Positions 25,617-33,785 of a stretch of 56,014 bases of DNA are shown here, piece by piece (positions within the stretch are counted from its first letter, which is position 1; each line of letters opens with the position of its first letter). The position numbers and the translations under genes were made by a program. Origin of the DNA: Aestuariibius violaceus (GTDB lineage Bacteria; Pseudomonadota; Alphaproteobacteria; Rhodobacterales; Rhodobacteraceae); contig NZ_JBFONT020000013.1 in NCBI RefSeq assembly GCF_040779325.2, forward strand, positions 1-56,014, written 5' to 3'. The notes under the pieces are model-generated. The model was not told the DNA's origin. It saw only the letters and a program-made list of their open reading frames with translations, and did not search any database.

Positions 25617-26546
25617 CTACGGAAGGATGGCGAGCCAGAGCCAGATCGTCAGGATCGAAAGGGCGGTACCGATCAGGACACCCGAGGCGGCCACCCGCCT
25701 TGCCCGGCCATACATGTCGGCGAAGATGTAGGTGTTGATCCCCGGCGCCATCGCCGCGGTCAGCACGGCTGACCGGAATGCCGCTTGGTCGAGGTCAGTC
25801 GCCGTGCCCAGCCCCCAGACGATCGCGGGGTGCAGGATCAGGCTGACCGCGCAGACGCCGAGGATCAGCCGCAGGTCGCCTTCGGGCTTGTAGCGGTAGA
25901 GCACACCGCCGAGGCCGAAAAGCGCCGCGGGCAGCGCGGCCCGCGCCATGAGGTCGAGCGCGTCGCCGACGGGCTCCGGCACGGGCAGGCCTGTGAGGTT
26001 GACGATCAGGCCGAGGGTGATGCCGATGATCAGGGCGTTGGAGAACATCGCCTTGAAGACCTTCGCAGGCAGATGCCGCGCGGGGGTGCCGCGGGCGCGC
26101 ACGATCTCCATCACCGTGATGCCAAGGCCGTAACAGAAGGGCGAATGGACGGCGATGATGGCATAGTTCGCTTCGAGCGCGTCCACGCCGTAAGCCCGTT
26201 CCGTGATGGGCAGGCCGAGGAGGAGGGAGTTGGAGAAGAGGCAGCAGAAGCCGATCGCCACGCAATCCTCCCACGGGCGCCCGGTCAGCAGGCGGGCGCC
26301 GAAGAGACCTGCAAGGAAGCCCGCCGTGGCGCCTGCGTAGAAGCTGCCGAGGAGGGCGAGGTCGAAATTAGCCTGGAGGTCGAGGGTCGAGATGGCGTTG
26401 AAGAGCAGGCAGGGGATCGCGAAACCTTGCGTGAACTTCATCAGCCCGTCGACGCCGCTGTTCGAAAACCAGCCCAGGCGGACGGCGCCGTAACCGGCCC
26501 CGATCAACAGGAAGACCGGGAGGATGACGAGGGTCAGCGCGGCCAT
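25617..26546 (-). CDS. AEC family transporter
   Basis: The 309-residue protein has ten hydrophobic helices with the auxin-efflux-carrier pattern: GWFSNSGVDGLMKFTQGFAI then PCLLFNAIST early, NALIIGITLGLIVNLTGLPV in the middle and APGINTYIFADMYG near the end. Bacterial AEC proteins export small organic acids or similar solutes. Its stop is two bases from repeat copy C. Substrate unknown. Confidence 0.9.
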   Translation of the reverse strand: MAALTLVILPVFLLIGAGYGAVRLGWFSNSGVDGLMKFTQGFAIPCLLFNAISTLDLQANFDLALLGSFYAGATAGFLAGLFGARLLTGRPWEDCVAIGFCCLFSNSLLLGLPITERAYGVDALEANYAIIAVHSPFCYGLGITVMEIVRARGTPARHLPAKVFKAMFSNALIIGITLGLIVNLTGLPVPEPVGDALDLMARAALPAALFGLGGVLYRYKPEGDLRLILGVCAVSLILHPAIVWGLGTATDLDQAAFRSAVLTAAMAPGINTYIFADMYGRARRVAASGVLIGTALSILTIWLWLAILP

Positions 26547-26578
26547 GTCAGGGGGTGCGCCCGTGGTGGCGTCGGACG

Positions 26579-26610
26579 CCTCCGGCGGAGGTATTTAGGG
26601 CGAGATGAGG
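26579..26610 (+). repeat. CCTCCGGCGGAGG-TATTT-GATGAGG intergenic repeat
   Basis: CCTCC-GGC-GGAGG (26579-26591) is a perfect short hairpin followed by TATTTAGGGCGAGATGAGG, a variant of the motif at 29484 and 29613. Both flanking genes are on the minus strand, so a plus-strand terminator would serve no visible gene. Confidence 0.7.
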
Positions 26611-26626
26611 AGGGGGCGGACGGTAT

Positions 26627-27424
26627 TCAGACGTCATGGGTGATGGTCATGCCGTCATGGGCGGGGCGCACGTTGTCGGGGGTCTCGGCCAAGACCGTCT
26701 CGTAATCCAGGTCGATATGCATGTTCGTCAGGATGGCCTCTTTCGGGGCCGCTTTTGCGATCCATTCCAAAGACTTGGCGAGATGCGCATGGGTCGGGTG
26801 CGGATCGCGGCGGAGCGCGTCGAGGATCCAGTGATCGAGGTTTTCGAGTGCTTGCCAGCTGTCTTCGGGGATCTCGGCGACATCGGGCAGATAGGCGAGG
26901 CCGCCGATGCGGAAACCGAGGGCGTCGATCGAACCGTGGTCGACTTCGAACGGCGTCAGCGGGATCGGGCCGCCGGCACCGTCGATCTCGAACGGGCCTT
27001 TGATCGTGTGCAGGTCGAGGATCGGCGGGTAGGGGGAGCCTTCGGGTTGGACGAAGGCGTAGCCGAAGCGGGAGAGAAGCGCGTCCTGCGTGTCTCCGTC
27101 GGCCCAGACGGGCAGGCGTTGGCGCATGTTGAAGACGATCATGCGCAGGTCGTCGATCCCGTGGACATGGTCGGCGTGGGAATGGGTGTAGACGACCGCG
27201 TCGAGCGTGCCGATGCCCGCATCCAGAAGCTGGGAGCGCAGGTCTGGCGAGGTGTCGATGAGGACGCGGGTGGTGCCGTCGTCGCCTTCCTGTTCGACCA
27301 GGAGCGAGCAGCGGCGGCGTTGGTTTTTCGGGTTTTTCGGGTCGCAATCGCCCCAATTGTCGCCGAGGCGGGGGACGCCGCCGGAGGAGCCGCAGCCGAG
27401 GATCGTGAAGCGGCGGACGGGCAT
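26627..27424 (-). CDS. PhnP-like MBL-fold phosphodiesterase
   Basis: The 265-residue protein opens with FTILGCGSSGGVPRLGDNWG, has the metal motif THSHADHVHGID (around 78-89) and ends with an ILTNMHIDLDY block. This pattern is that of PhnP/RNase Z-like metallo-beta-lactamase phosphodiesterases that cleave cyclic nucleotides or cyclic ribose phosphates. No phn genes are nearby; it is coupled to tatD (1-base overlap), its usual alphaproteobacterial neighbour. Confidence 0.87.
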   Translation of the reverse strand: MPVRRFTILGCGSSGGVPRLGDNWGDCDPKNPKNQRRRCSLLVEQEGDDGTTRVLIDTSPDLRSQLLDAGIGTLDAVVYTHSHADHVHGIDDLRMIVFNMRQRLPVWADGDTQDALLSRFGYAFVQPEGSPYPPILDLHTIKGPFEIDGAGGPIPLTPFEVDHGSIDALGFRIGGLAYLPDVAEIPEDSWQALENLDHWILDALRRDPHPTHAHLAKSLEWIAKAAPKEAILTNMHIDLDYETVLAETPDNVRPAHDGMTITHDV

Positions 27425-28227
27425 CAGGCGGCGGCTTTCCAGGCCGCGGCCTTTGGGAAGAGGCGGTCGAAATTGTTCTGCGTCTGGGCGGCGAAGTCCT
27501 TGTATTCCATGCCGAAAAGCTCGGCGCCGACGCGGGCTGTGTGGGCTGTGTAAGCCGGTTCGTTGCGCTTGCCGCGATGGGGAGGAGGCGCGAGGTAGGG
27601 ACTGTCGGTCTCGACCAGGATGCGGGTGAGGGGGGCGGCGGCGAAGATATCGCGCAGCGGCTGAGATTTGGGGAAGGCGGCGATGCCGGACATCGAGAGG
27701 TAGAAGTCGAGGTCGAGGGCGGCCTGGGCGAGGGCAGGCCCCGACGAGAAGCAGTGCATCACGCAGGCATAGGGGCCTGCGCGGTGTTCCTCGGTCAGGA
27801 TGCGGGCCATGTCATCGTCGGCATCGCGGGCGTGGATGATGAGCGGCAGGCCGGTCTGGCGGGCGGCCTCGATATGGATGCGCAGGCTCTGCTGTTGGAT
27901 CGCCTTGCTGTCGGCCGTGTAGTGGTAGTCGAGTCCGGTTTCGCCGATGCCGACGAATTTTGGGTGGGTCGCCAAGGCCTTGAGCTGATCGACGGTGGCC
28001 AGCGGTTCGTCCGCGGCGCTCATCGGGTGGGTGCCGGCGGCGTAGAAGACTTCCGGGTACGTTTCGGCGATTGCGCGGACGTTCGGTTCCTCGCGGAGCT
28101 TGGTGCAGATCGTGACCATGCGGGTCACGCCGGCGTCGCGGGCCCGGGCGATGAGCGCGTCGCGCTCGCCCTCGAATTGCGGGAAGTCGAGGTGGCAATG
28201 GCTGTCGGTGATGGCGGGCTCGGGCAA
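27424..28227 (-). CDS. tatD: TatD family metal-dependent deoxyribonuclease
   Basis: The 267-residue protein shows the TatD metal sites in order: DSHCHLDF (8-15), GIGETGLDYH, PLIIHARDAD, VMHCFSS and ILVETDSPYLAP. TatD proteins are cytoplasmic metal-dependent 3'-5' nucleases. It lies between holB (9-nt gap) and the phnP-like gene, part of one minus-strand operon. Confidence 0.93.
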   Translation of the reverse strand: MPEPAITDSHCHLDFPQFEGERDALIARARDAGVTRMVTICTKLREEPNVRAIAETYPEVFYAAGTHPMSAADEPLATVDQLKALATHPKFVGIGETGLDYHYTADSKAIQQQSLRIHIEAARQTGLPLIIHARDADDDMARILTEEHRAGPYACVMHCFSSGPALAQAALDLDFYLSMSGIAAFPKSQPLRDIFAAAPLTRILVETDSPYLAPPPHRGKRNEPAYTAHTARVGAELFGMEYKDFAAQTQNNFDRLFPKAAAWKAAA

Positions 28228-28236
28228 GGTGTGTCC

Positions 28237-29349
28237 TCAGGCGGCGAGACGGGCGACCGTCTGTTCGATCCTGAAGGCCATATCGAGGATCACCTGGGCG
28301 GGGTCAAGGTTGACCGCCTGGGCGTGGCGCGCGCGCGCCGAGAGGTCTTCGGCCAGGGTGGCCCAGCGGCGGGCGGCGGTGGCGTCAGGGCTAAGCTTTT
28401 GCAGCAAAAGGGATTCCCCTGGTGCGGCCTGGATGGGGGGCGGCCCGGTGAGGCCCGCGCGGGCGAGGCGGGAGACGGCGATTTCGGCCAGGTCGAGGAG
28501 GAGGTCGAAGCGCTGGGCGTTCTTGGCGCCGGTGACGCTGTCGGCGAGCTTGAGAAGGGCGGGGCGGTCGATATTCGGGAGGCCGGACAGGAGCTTGATC
28601 AGGTCCGCGTAGAGCGCGAGGCCGTCCATGGACAGCAGCCGGATCGCGTCGCCGGCGGAGCCTGCGGAGAGGGCCGAGAGGGCAGGGCTTTCCTCCGCCG
28701 GAAAGCCCGCCTGGGTGAGCGTGGCGGCGATGTCGTCCGGGCCGAGCGGGGCCAAGCGGAGGCTTCGACAGCGGGACCGGATCGTCGGCAGCAGGCGGGA
28801 GGGCTGGTGGGCGATCAGGAAAAGCGTCGTTTTTTCAGGGGGTTCTTCGAGCAGCTTGAGCAGCGCGTTGGCGGCCTGGTTGGTCATCTCGTCGGCGGCG
28901 TCGACGATGACGGCGCGGTGGCCACCATCGGCGGCGGAGAGGCCGAAGAAGGATTTCAGCGCGCGGACCTCATCGACGCCGATCGCCGTCTTGAGGCGCT
29001 TGGTCTTCTCGTCGGTCGCGCGGCGGAGGAGGAAGAGGCGCGGATGGCTGCCCGCGCGGAGGAGGCGAAGATCGGGGTGGTCTTCGGGGAGGTCGAGGCC
29101 AGTTGTGGTGTCGGAAAAGAAAGTATTTTCAGTGGGTTGAGCGAGGAGAAAGGCGGCGAGCTTCCAGGCGAGCGTGGCCTTGCCGATGCCGCGCGGGCCG
29201 GTCAGGAGCCAGCCGTGATGGAGCCGGCCCGTTGCGTGGGCGGCCGTGAACGTGCGTTGCGCGGCATCCTGGCCGAAGAGCTGGTGCGTTTCGCGCGGGT
29301 GGGGCGCGCCGGGGATGCGGTCGGGTTCGGGGAGCGCTTCGTCTGACAT
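28237..29349 (-). CDS. holB: DNA polymerase III delta' subunit
   Basis: The 370-residue protein is an AAA+ clamp-loader subunit: Walker A GPRGIGKAT near residue 52, an SRC-like segment IRSRCRSL, and the NALLKLLEEPPEKTTLFLIA stretch typical of delta'/tau. With delta and tau it loads the beta sliding clamp. It sits upstream of tatD; tmk, usually its immediate neighbour, is 1.2 kb away behind the GH16 insertion. The N-terminus (MSDEALPEPDRIPGAPHPRE) is typical of Rhodobacterales. Confidence 0.93.
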   Translation of the reverse strand: MSDEALPEPDRIPGAPHPRETHQLFGQDAAQRTFTAAHATGRLHHGWLLTGPRGIGKATLAWKLAAFLLAQPTENTFFSDTTTGLDLPEDHPDLRLLRAGSHPRLFLLRRATDEKTKRLKTAIGVDEVRALKSFFGLSAADGGHRAVIVDAADEMTNQAANALLKLLEEPPEKTTLFLIAHQPSRLLPTIRSRCRSLRLAPLGPDDIAATLTQAGFPAEESPALSALSAGSAGDAIRLLSMDGLALYADLIKLLSGLPNIDRPALLKLADSVTGAKNAQRFDLLLDLAEIAVSRLARAGLTGPPPIQAAPGESLLLQKLSPDATAARRWATLAEDLSARARHAQAVNLDPAQVILDMAFRIEQTVARLAA

Positions 29350-29483
29350 CCTACCACGGATAGCGCGGTGTTGCGTGGGGCGGAAGGTGGGTGTTGCATC
29401 GGGGGTGTTTCGGACGACAATGTTGGGGTCTTTGACCCATCGGACCGGAACGCTCCACCGGAGTGTTTCCGAGGCGGTCCTCA

Positions 29484-29561
29484 GCCTCCGGCGGGAGTAT
29501 TTTGGGCCAGATGAAGACGTGGACTCTCTCCGTCCCGGGCGGCGTTAAGGTTAATCGGTGT
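29484..29561 (+). repeat. Tandem intergenic repeat, unit 1
   Basis: The unit runs from CCTCCGGCGGGAGTATTTT through GGGCCAGATGAAG, CTCTCTCCG, CGGGCGGCGTTAAGGTTAAT to about 29561. Unit 2 at 29613-29690 repeats the same blocks in the same order, 129 nt downstream. The 29350-29747 gap, between divergent holB and the GH16 gene, holds only these two units and GC-rich spacer. Confidence 0.8.
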
Positions 29562-29612
29562 CGAGGTCTCGGGCCTGATCGGGTTCGGCGAGTGTGTCCC
29601 GGGCCCGCTTCC

Positions 29613-29690
29613 GCCTCCGGCGGGCATATTTGTGGCCAGATGAAGGGTGGCTCTCTCGCTCCGGGCGGGCGTTAAGGTTGATGGGTGTTC
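29613..29690 (+). repeat. Tandem intergenic repeat, unit 2
   Basis: Second copy of the unit at 29484: CCTCCGGCGGGCATATTTG, TGGCCAGATGAAG, CTCTCTCGCTCC, GGGCGGGCGTTAAGGTTGAT. The shared blocks are better conserved than the spacers. It ends about 60 nt before the GH16 start, so the GTTAAGGTT block may be part of that gene's upstream region. Confidence 0.8.
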
Positions 29691-29747
29691 AGGTTAATAC
29701 TTGGGCGGGCGCAATGGTGTGGCGATGGGGTTTGGGAGGATCGGGCT

Positions 29748-30524
29748 TTGGGTGGGCAGAGGATTGAGTTTGAAGATCATTTTGATGGGGAGGCGCTCGA
29801 TCCCGCGAAGTGGTTCGCGGCTTATCTGCCGCATTGGAGCGCGTTGAAGCGGACGCGGCCGAATTATCGGATTTCGGACGGGGTGTTGCGGCTTTTCGTG
29901 GCGGAGGATCAGGGGCCGTGGTGCCCGGATCTGGATGGGGATGTGAAGGTGTCGAACCTGCAGACCGGGCATTTCTCGGGGCCTTTGGGCAGCGCGCGGG
30001 GGCAGCACCGGTTCCGAGAGGGGCTGGTGGTGCGGGAGGAGATCTCTCCGCAGCGGCTTTACGTGCCGCATTTCGGGCGGGTCGAGATGCGGGCGCGGGC
30101 GCGGCTGGGGCCGCAGCATCTGGCGGCCTTGTGGCTGATCGGGTTCGAGGAAGTGCCGGAACAGTCGGGGGAGATCACGCTTATGGAGGTCTTCGGGACG
30201 GCTGTGGGGCCGGAGGAGACTGAGGTCGTGCAGGGGATCAAGGCGATCACGGATCCCGCGCTGGAAGATGAGCTGAATGAGGTACGGTTGCCGCTGCGGG
30301 CCGAGGAGTGGCACGTTTATGGGATGGATTGGACACCGAGCGGGGTGCGGTTCTTTGTCGATGGGGCAGAGACGTTCCGGACCCGGCAGGCGCCGGATTA
30401 TCCGATGCAACTGATGCTGAATTTCTATGAACTGCCGGGGGAGGACCCGGCGGGGGAGGGCTGGTTCGACGTCGATTATGTGCGGGGGTTTGCGCCGGAA
30501 AGCGGTTCTGGCTCAGAGGTTTAG
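29748..30524 (+). CDS. Glycoside hydrolase family 16-like protein, altered active site
   Basis: The predicted 258-residue protein reads as a GH16 jelly-roll: FEDHFDGEALDPAKW at the N-terminus, RVEMRARARLGPQHLAALWL before the active-site strand, and WTPSGVRFFVDG after it. The catalytic strand, normally E-x-D-x-x-E, reads EITLME (residues 142-147): both glutamates are kept but the central Asp is Thr. I prefer TTG 29748 because GGGAGGA lies seven bases before it; GTG 29685 is possible. There is no signal peptide. It might bind rather than cut beta-glucans. It overlaps tmk by 12 bases, convergently. Confidence 0.75.
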   Translation: MGGQRIEFEDHFDGEALDPAKWFAAYLPHWSALKRTRPNYRISDGVLRLFVAEDQGPWCPDLDGDVKVSNLQTGHFSGPLGSARGQHRFREGLVVREEISPQRLYVPHFGRVEMRARARLGPQHLAALWLIGFEEVPEQSGEITLMEVFGTAVGPEETEVVQGIKAITDPALEDELNEVRLPLRAEEWHVYGMDWTPSGVRFFVDGAETFRTRQAPDYPMQLMLNFYELPGEDPAGEGWFDVDYVRGFAPESGSGSEV

Positions 30525-31139
30525 AACGCTTTCCGCGCGGGCTGCGATCTCGGTGGCGACTTGGGCTTCGGGGCGGTTGCCGTCGATCAGGATGCAGCGC
30601 TCGGGATGGTCGTGGGCCAGCGCCAGGAAGCCGTGGCGAAGGGTTTCCTGGAAGGGCAGGCCCATCTCCTCGAACCGGTCTTCGCCGGAGCGGCGGGCGA
30701 GGCCGCGGGTGAGCGCCTCGGCCGGGTCCATGTCGATGACGAAGGTCAGGTCGGGCTCGCGGGCGATGATGCGGGCGTGCAGGTCGTCGACCACGGCGCG
30801 GAGGTCACCGCGGGTTGCGCCCTGGTAGATCCGGGTCGAGTCGGCGAAGCGGTCGCAGACCACCGGGCGGCCTGCGGCGAGTGCGGGTTCTATCGTCTTT
30901 TCAAGGTGATCGCGGCGGGCGGCGGTGAAGAGCAGGATTTCGGTTTCCGCCGACCAGCGGGCCGGATCGCCGGTAAGGAGCAGGGCGCGGATTTCCTCCG
31001 CGCCGGGCGAGCCGCCGGGTTCGCGGGTCAGGACGGGGTCGAGGCCGCGGGCCTGAAGGTGTTCGGCCAGACGCCGGGCCTGGGTCGATTTGCCGGAGCC
31101 GTCGATGCCTTCGAAGGTGATGAGGGGGGCGGGTGTCAT
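30513..31139 (-). CDS. tmk: Thymidylate kinase
   Basis: The 208-residue protein phosphorylates dTMP to dTDP. It has the P-loop EGIDGSGKSTQ (10-20), TREPGG (39-44), the DRF motif CDRFADST and a lid with RRSGEDRFEEM. It is full length. In related genomes it is followed by holB on the same strand; here the GH16-like gene on the opposite strand separates them. Confidence 0.96.
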   Translation of the reverse strand: MTPAPLITFEGIDGSGKSTQARRLAEHLQARGLDPVLTREPGGSPGAEEIRALLLTGDPARWSAETEILLFTAARRDHLEKTIEPALAAGRPVVCDRFADSTRIYQGATRGDLRAVVDDLHARIIAREPDLTFVIDMDPAEALTRGLARRSGEDRFEEMGLPFQETLRHGFLALAHDHPERCILIDGNRPEAQVATEIAARAESVLNL

Positions 31140-31384
31140 CCGGCCTGTTTTGGCCGCGGGGGCGGAAGTGTCAACGCGGTGTTGACGGGCCGGACGTCCG
31201 GATATCGGGGTGGCAGCAGGATTTGTGGCGAATCGGCTGTTAACGCGGAGTTTTCAGAGGTTTTGGCCCTGCGGCATCCGGGCGGCATCCGGTCGGCATC
31301 ACGTCGGAGGGGGACGGCCGGACGGATGGGGTAACGGACCGTACGGTCGGTGCGAGGCGCAACGGCCGGACGACGCATAAGCCG

Positions 31385-32443
31385 TCACTTATATGGCATC
31401 GTCAGATGCCAGTCGACCCCGTCCGGGTCGAACCGGGCGGTCACCGTGCCACCGGTCGCATCGGTCAGAAGACGGCCGGTTACGAGCGAGCCGAAGCCGC
31501 TGCCCTGTGGCTTGGTGATGGGCGGCCCGCCCCTTTCCGTCCAGGAGATGGTAAGCGACCGGTCCTCGCCCAGGCCGTCCACGTCCCAGGAGAGGTCGAC
31601 GCGACCCTCCGGCGTGCTGAGCGATCCGTATTTGAGCGCATTGGTCGTCAGCTCGTAAAAGGCCATCGACAGGGCGAGGGCCTGCCGCGAAGGCACTTCG
31701 GCGACGGGCCCCTGCATCGTCACGCGGTCGGGCGCGATGCGCCCGATGACCCCTTCTGCAATCTCGTTGACCAGCGCGCGGTCCCATTTCGCGCCGACAA
31801 GTCGTGAATGGGCGTCGGCATAGGCTTCGAGCCGGTGATCGATGGCCTTCCGCGTCTCGTCCGAGACATCGAGCTGCCGCAGGGACAGGCTGACGATGGA
31901 TTTCATCACCGTGAAGGCGTTCTTTACGCGGTGGTTCAGCTCGGCGATCAGGATGTCCTGCGTGCGGCGCAGGATGACTTCCTCGTCGATGTCGATCAGG
32001 GCGACGGCGGCGCCGCTGGGCGCCCCGTTTCCGTAGAAGGCCGGGCGTCCGATGATGCGCATCCAGAACCGGCTTCCGTCACCACGCTGGTAATGGACGT
32101 CCATTTCGGCGTGGTCCTCGCCATCCCGGATGACCCGGGCGAGCGGATATTCGTGGCTTTCGACGCGGCGCCCGTCCGCGTGATAGGACACCCATTCGCC
32201 GTAGGAGTCGGTATCTTCCGAATGGAGCACCCCGTGGCGCACCATGTCTTCGACGCGGCTGTTGCCGTGGAAGATGCGGCCGTTCTCGTCGGCGAGAACG
32301 ACGCCGACAGGCACGGTTTCCAATGCTGCCTCGAGGAAACGGAGCCGTTCGAGCCGTGCATCATTCTGCTTGAGCTGTTCGGTAAGTTGGGCGTTTTCAA
32401 GATCCAGCTTGTCAATGCGCCGGTTTAGGTCTTCGCGATTCAT
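31385..32443 (-). CDS. HWE-type sensor histidine kinase with PAS domain
   Basis: The 352-residue cytoplasmic kinase has an N-terminal coiled coil (about 1-38), a PAS domain (about 39-155, with ALETVPVGVVLADENGRIF), a DHp segment with phospho-acceptor H171 in ELNHRVKNAFTV, and a catalytic domain. The N-box FYELTTNALKYGSLS (262-276) and the WTE at 301-303 followed by RGGPP are hallmarks of the HWE/HisKA_2 family; the usual His before ELxTNA is Tyr here. Ligand and partner response regulator are not visible. No membrane segment. It is inserted between tmk and dacC. Confidence 0.88.
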   Translation of the reverse strand: MNREDLNRRIDKLDLENAQLTEQLKQNDARLERLRFLEAALETVPVGVVLADENGRIFHGNSRVEDMVRHGVLHSEDTDSYGEWVSYHADGRRVESHEYPLARVIRDGEDHAEMDVHYQRGDGSRFWMRIIGRPAFYGNGAPSGAAVALIDIDEEVILRRTQDILIAELNHRVKNAFTVMKSIVSLSLRQLDVSDETRKAIDHRLEAYADAHSRLVGAKWDRALVNEIAEGVIGRIAPDRVTMQGPVAEVPSRQALALSMAFYELTTNALKYGSLSTPEGRVDLSWDVDGLGEDRSLTISWTERGGPPITKPQGSGFGSLVTGRLLTDATGGTVTARFDPDGVDWHLTMPYK

Positions 32444-32549
32444 CTTGCACCAAGGATGTCCTGCGACAACCTATCGTGCGTTCTGCGCCGCGGCACAAGC
32501 ATTCCGCTGCGGCGCGCTTTGCGCCGCCGGGCGCCGGAGGACCCCGCGC

Positions 32550-33740
32550 TCAGCTCGCCTCGTCGGGCGCCAGCTCTTCCGCCGCCGCGTCGAGCGCGTC
32601 GGTGATGCCGGCCTTCTCAAGCAGCACTGTCGCCGCGCGACGCATGTTGGGCATGAAGCCGCCGCGCGGGATGTCGGCCCCGGCGACAAGCGGATAGCGC
32701 GTCTCGGGCAGGCCCTCGAACCGGACGACGAGTTCGGCGAGCGTGTCGCCCGCGGCGATCGGCGCCTCGATCGGACCGGTATAGTCGACGGTCGCCTCCA
32801 GGCTGTCCTCCCCCAGCATGGGGGCGAGGATGGTCAGATCCTTGGGCAGGGTCAGGCCGACGGAGGTCTCGGCCCCCATCCAGACGGGGGCCTCGGCGAT
32901 CTGGGTGCCGGCCGCGCCGACCTCTTTCTCGGCGAATTGACGGAAGGCCCAGCTGACGAGGCGTTCGGATTCCTCGGCACGCTGGGCGGCGGTGTCGAGG
33001 CCGGTGACGACGAAGATCACCCGACGCCCGTCCTGTTCGGCGGAACCGGTGAGACCATAGCCTGCCTCGCGCGTATGGCCCGTCTTGAGGCCGTCGACAC
33101 CGATATTCATGCCCAGCAGCGAGTTGCGATTGCGGGTATTGGCCGGCGCGCGGCCGTCGAAAGCGAACTCGGTTTCGGCGAAGAGGGGGTAGTAGGTCGG
33201 GAAATCCTCGATCAGGCGTTCGGCGAGGATCGCGAGGTCGCGCATCGACATGACGTGACCGTCGGCGGGCCAGCCGCTGGAATTCTTGAAGACGCTGTCA
33301 TCCATGCCCAGCTGCTGGGCCCGGTCGGTCATCATGCGGGCGAAGCCGGCCTCGGTCCCGTCAGGGCTGATCGCCTCGGCCAGCACCACGCAGGCATCGT
33401 TACCGGACAGCACGATAATGCCGCGGATCAGATCCTCGACACTGACGCGATCGGTCGTGTCGAGAAACATCGTCGAGCCGCCGAAGCTGGCCGCGTGGGA
33501 CGAGACCGGCAGCATGTCGTCGGGCGAGAGGCGGCCATCGGCGATCGCCTCGAACGTCATGTAGAGCGTCATGAGCTTGGACATCGACGCGGGCGGCATC
33601 GGCTGGTTCGCGTTCTTCGACAGAAGGACGGTGCCGGTGCCCTGGTCGATGACATAGGCCGCGGTCGCGCGGGTTTCGAATGCGTGGGCGGTGGTGGCAA
33701 GGGTCGCGAAAGCCAGCCCCAGAAGAAGGCGCGTCTTCAT
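32550..33740 (-). CDS. dacC: D-alanyl-D-alanine carboxypeptidase (PBP5/6 type)
   Basis: The 396-residue protein has a signal peptide (MKTRLLLGLAFATLATTAHA, cut before FETRA) and all three penicillin-binding motifs: S52-M-S-K55, S112-G-N114 and K219-T-G221. A C-terminal beta domain and a terminal amphipathic helix (AATVLLEKAGITDALDAAAE) place it with PBP5/6 carboxypeptidases that trim peptidoglycan pentapeptides in the periplasm. It is 45 nt downstream of a SPOR lipoprotein gene, a common cell-wall pair. Confidence 0.93.
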   Translation of the reverse strand: MKTRLLLGLAFATLATTAHAFETRATAAYVIDQGTGTVLLSKNANQPMPPASMSKLMTLYMTFEAIADGRLSPDDMLPVSSHAASFGGSTMFLDTTDRVSVEDLIRGIIVLSGNDACVVLAEAISPDGTEAGFARMMTDRAQQLGMDDSVFKNSSGWPADGHVMSMRDLAILAERLIEDFPTYYPLFAETEFAFDGRAPANTRNRNSLLGMNIGVDGLKTGHTREAGYGLTGSAEQDGRRVIFVVTGLDTAAQRAEESERLVSWAFRQFAEKEVGAAGTQIAEAPVWMGAETSVGLTLPKDLTILAPMLGEDSLEATVDYTGPIEAPIAAGDTLAELVVRFEGLPETRYPLVAGADIPRGGFMPNMRRAATVLLEKAGITDALDAAAEELAPDEAS

Positions 33741-33785
33741 ATTCGTCCTCGTGCGGTTGCGCGCCCGGGTTCGGACGCTTTGACC

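Noticed and set aside
26627..27424. RNase Z for the PhnP-like gene
   Set aside because: The opening LGCGSSGGVPR and linkage to tatD match PhnP-like phosphodiesterases better than RNase Z.
27541..29346. A 601-codon plus-strand frame opposite tatD and holB
   Set aside because: Antisense to two conserved housekeeping genes with full motifs; composition is Gly/Ala/Arg/Val shadow.
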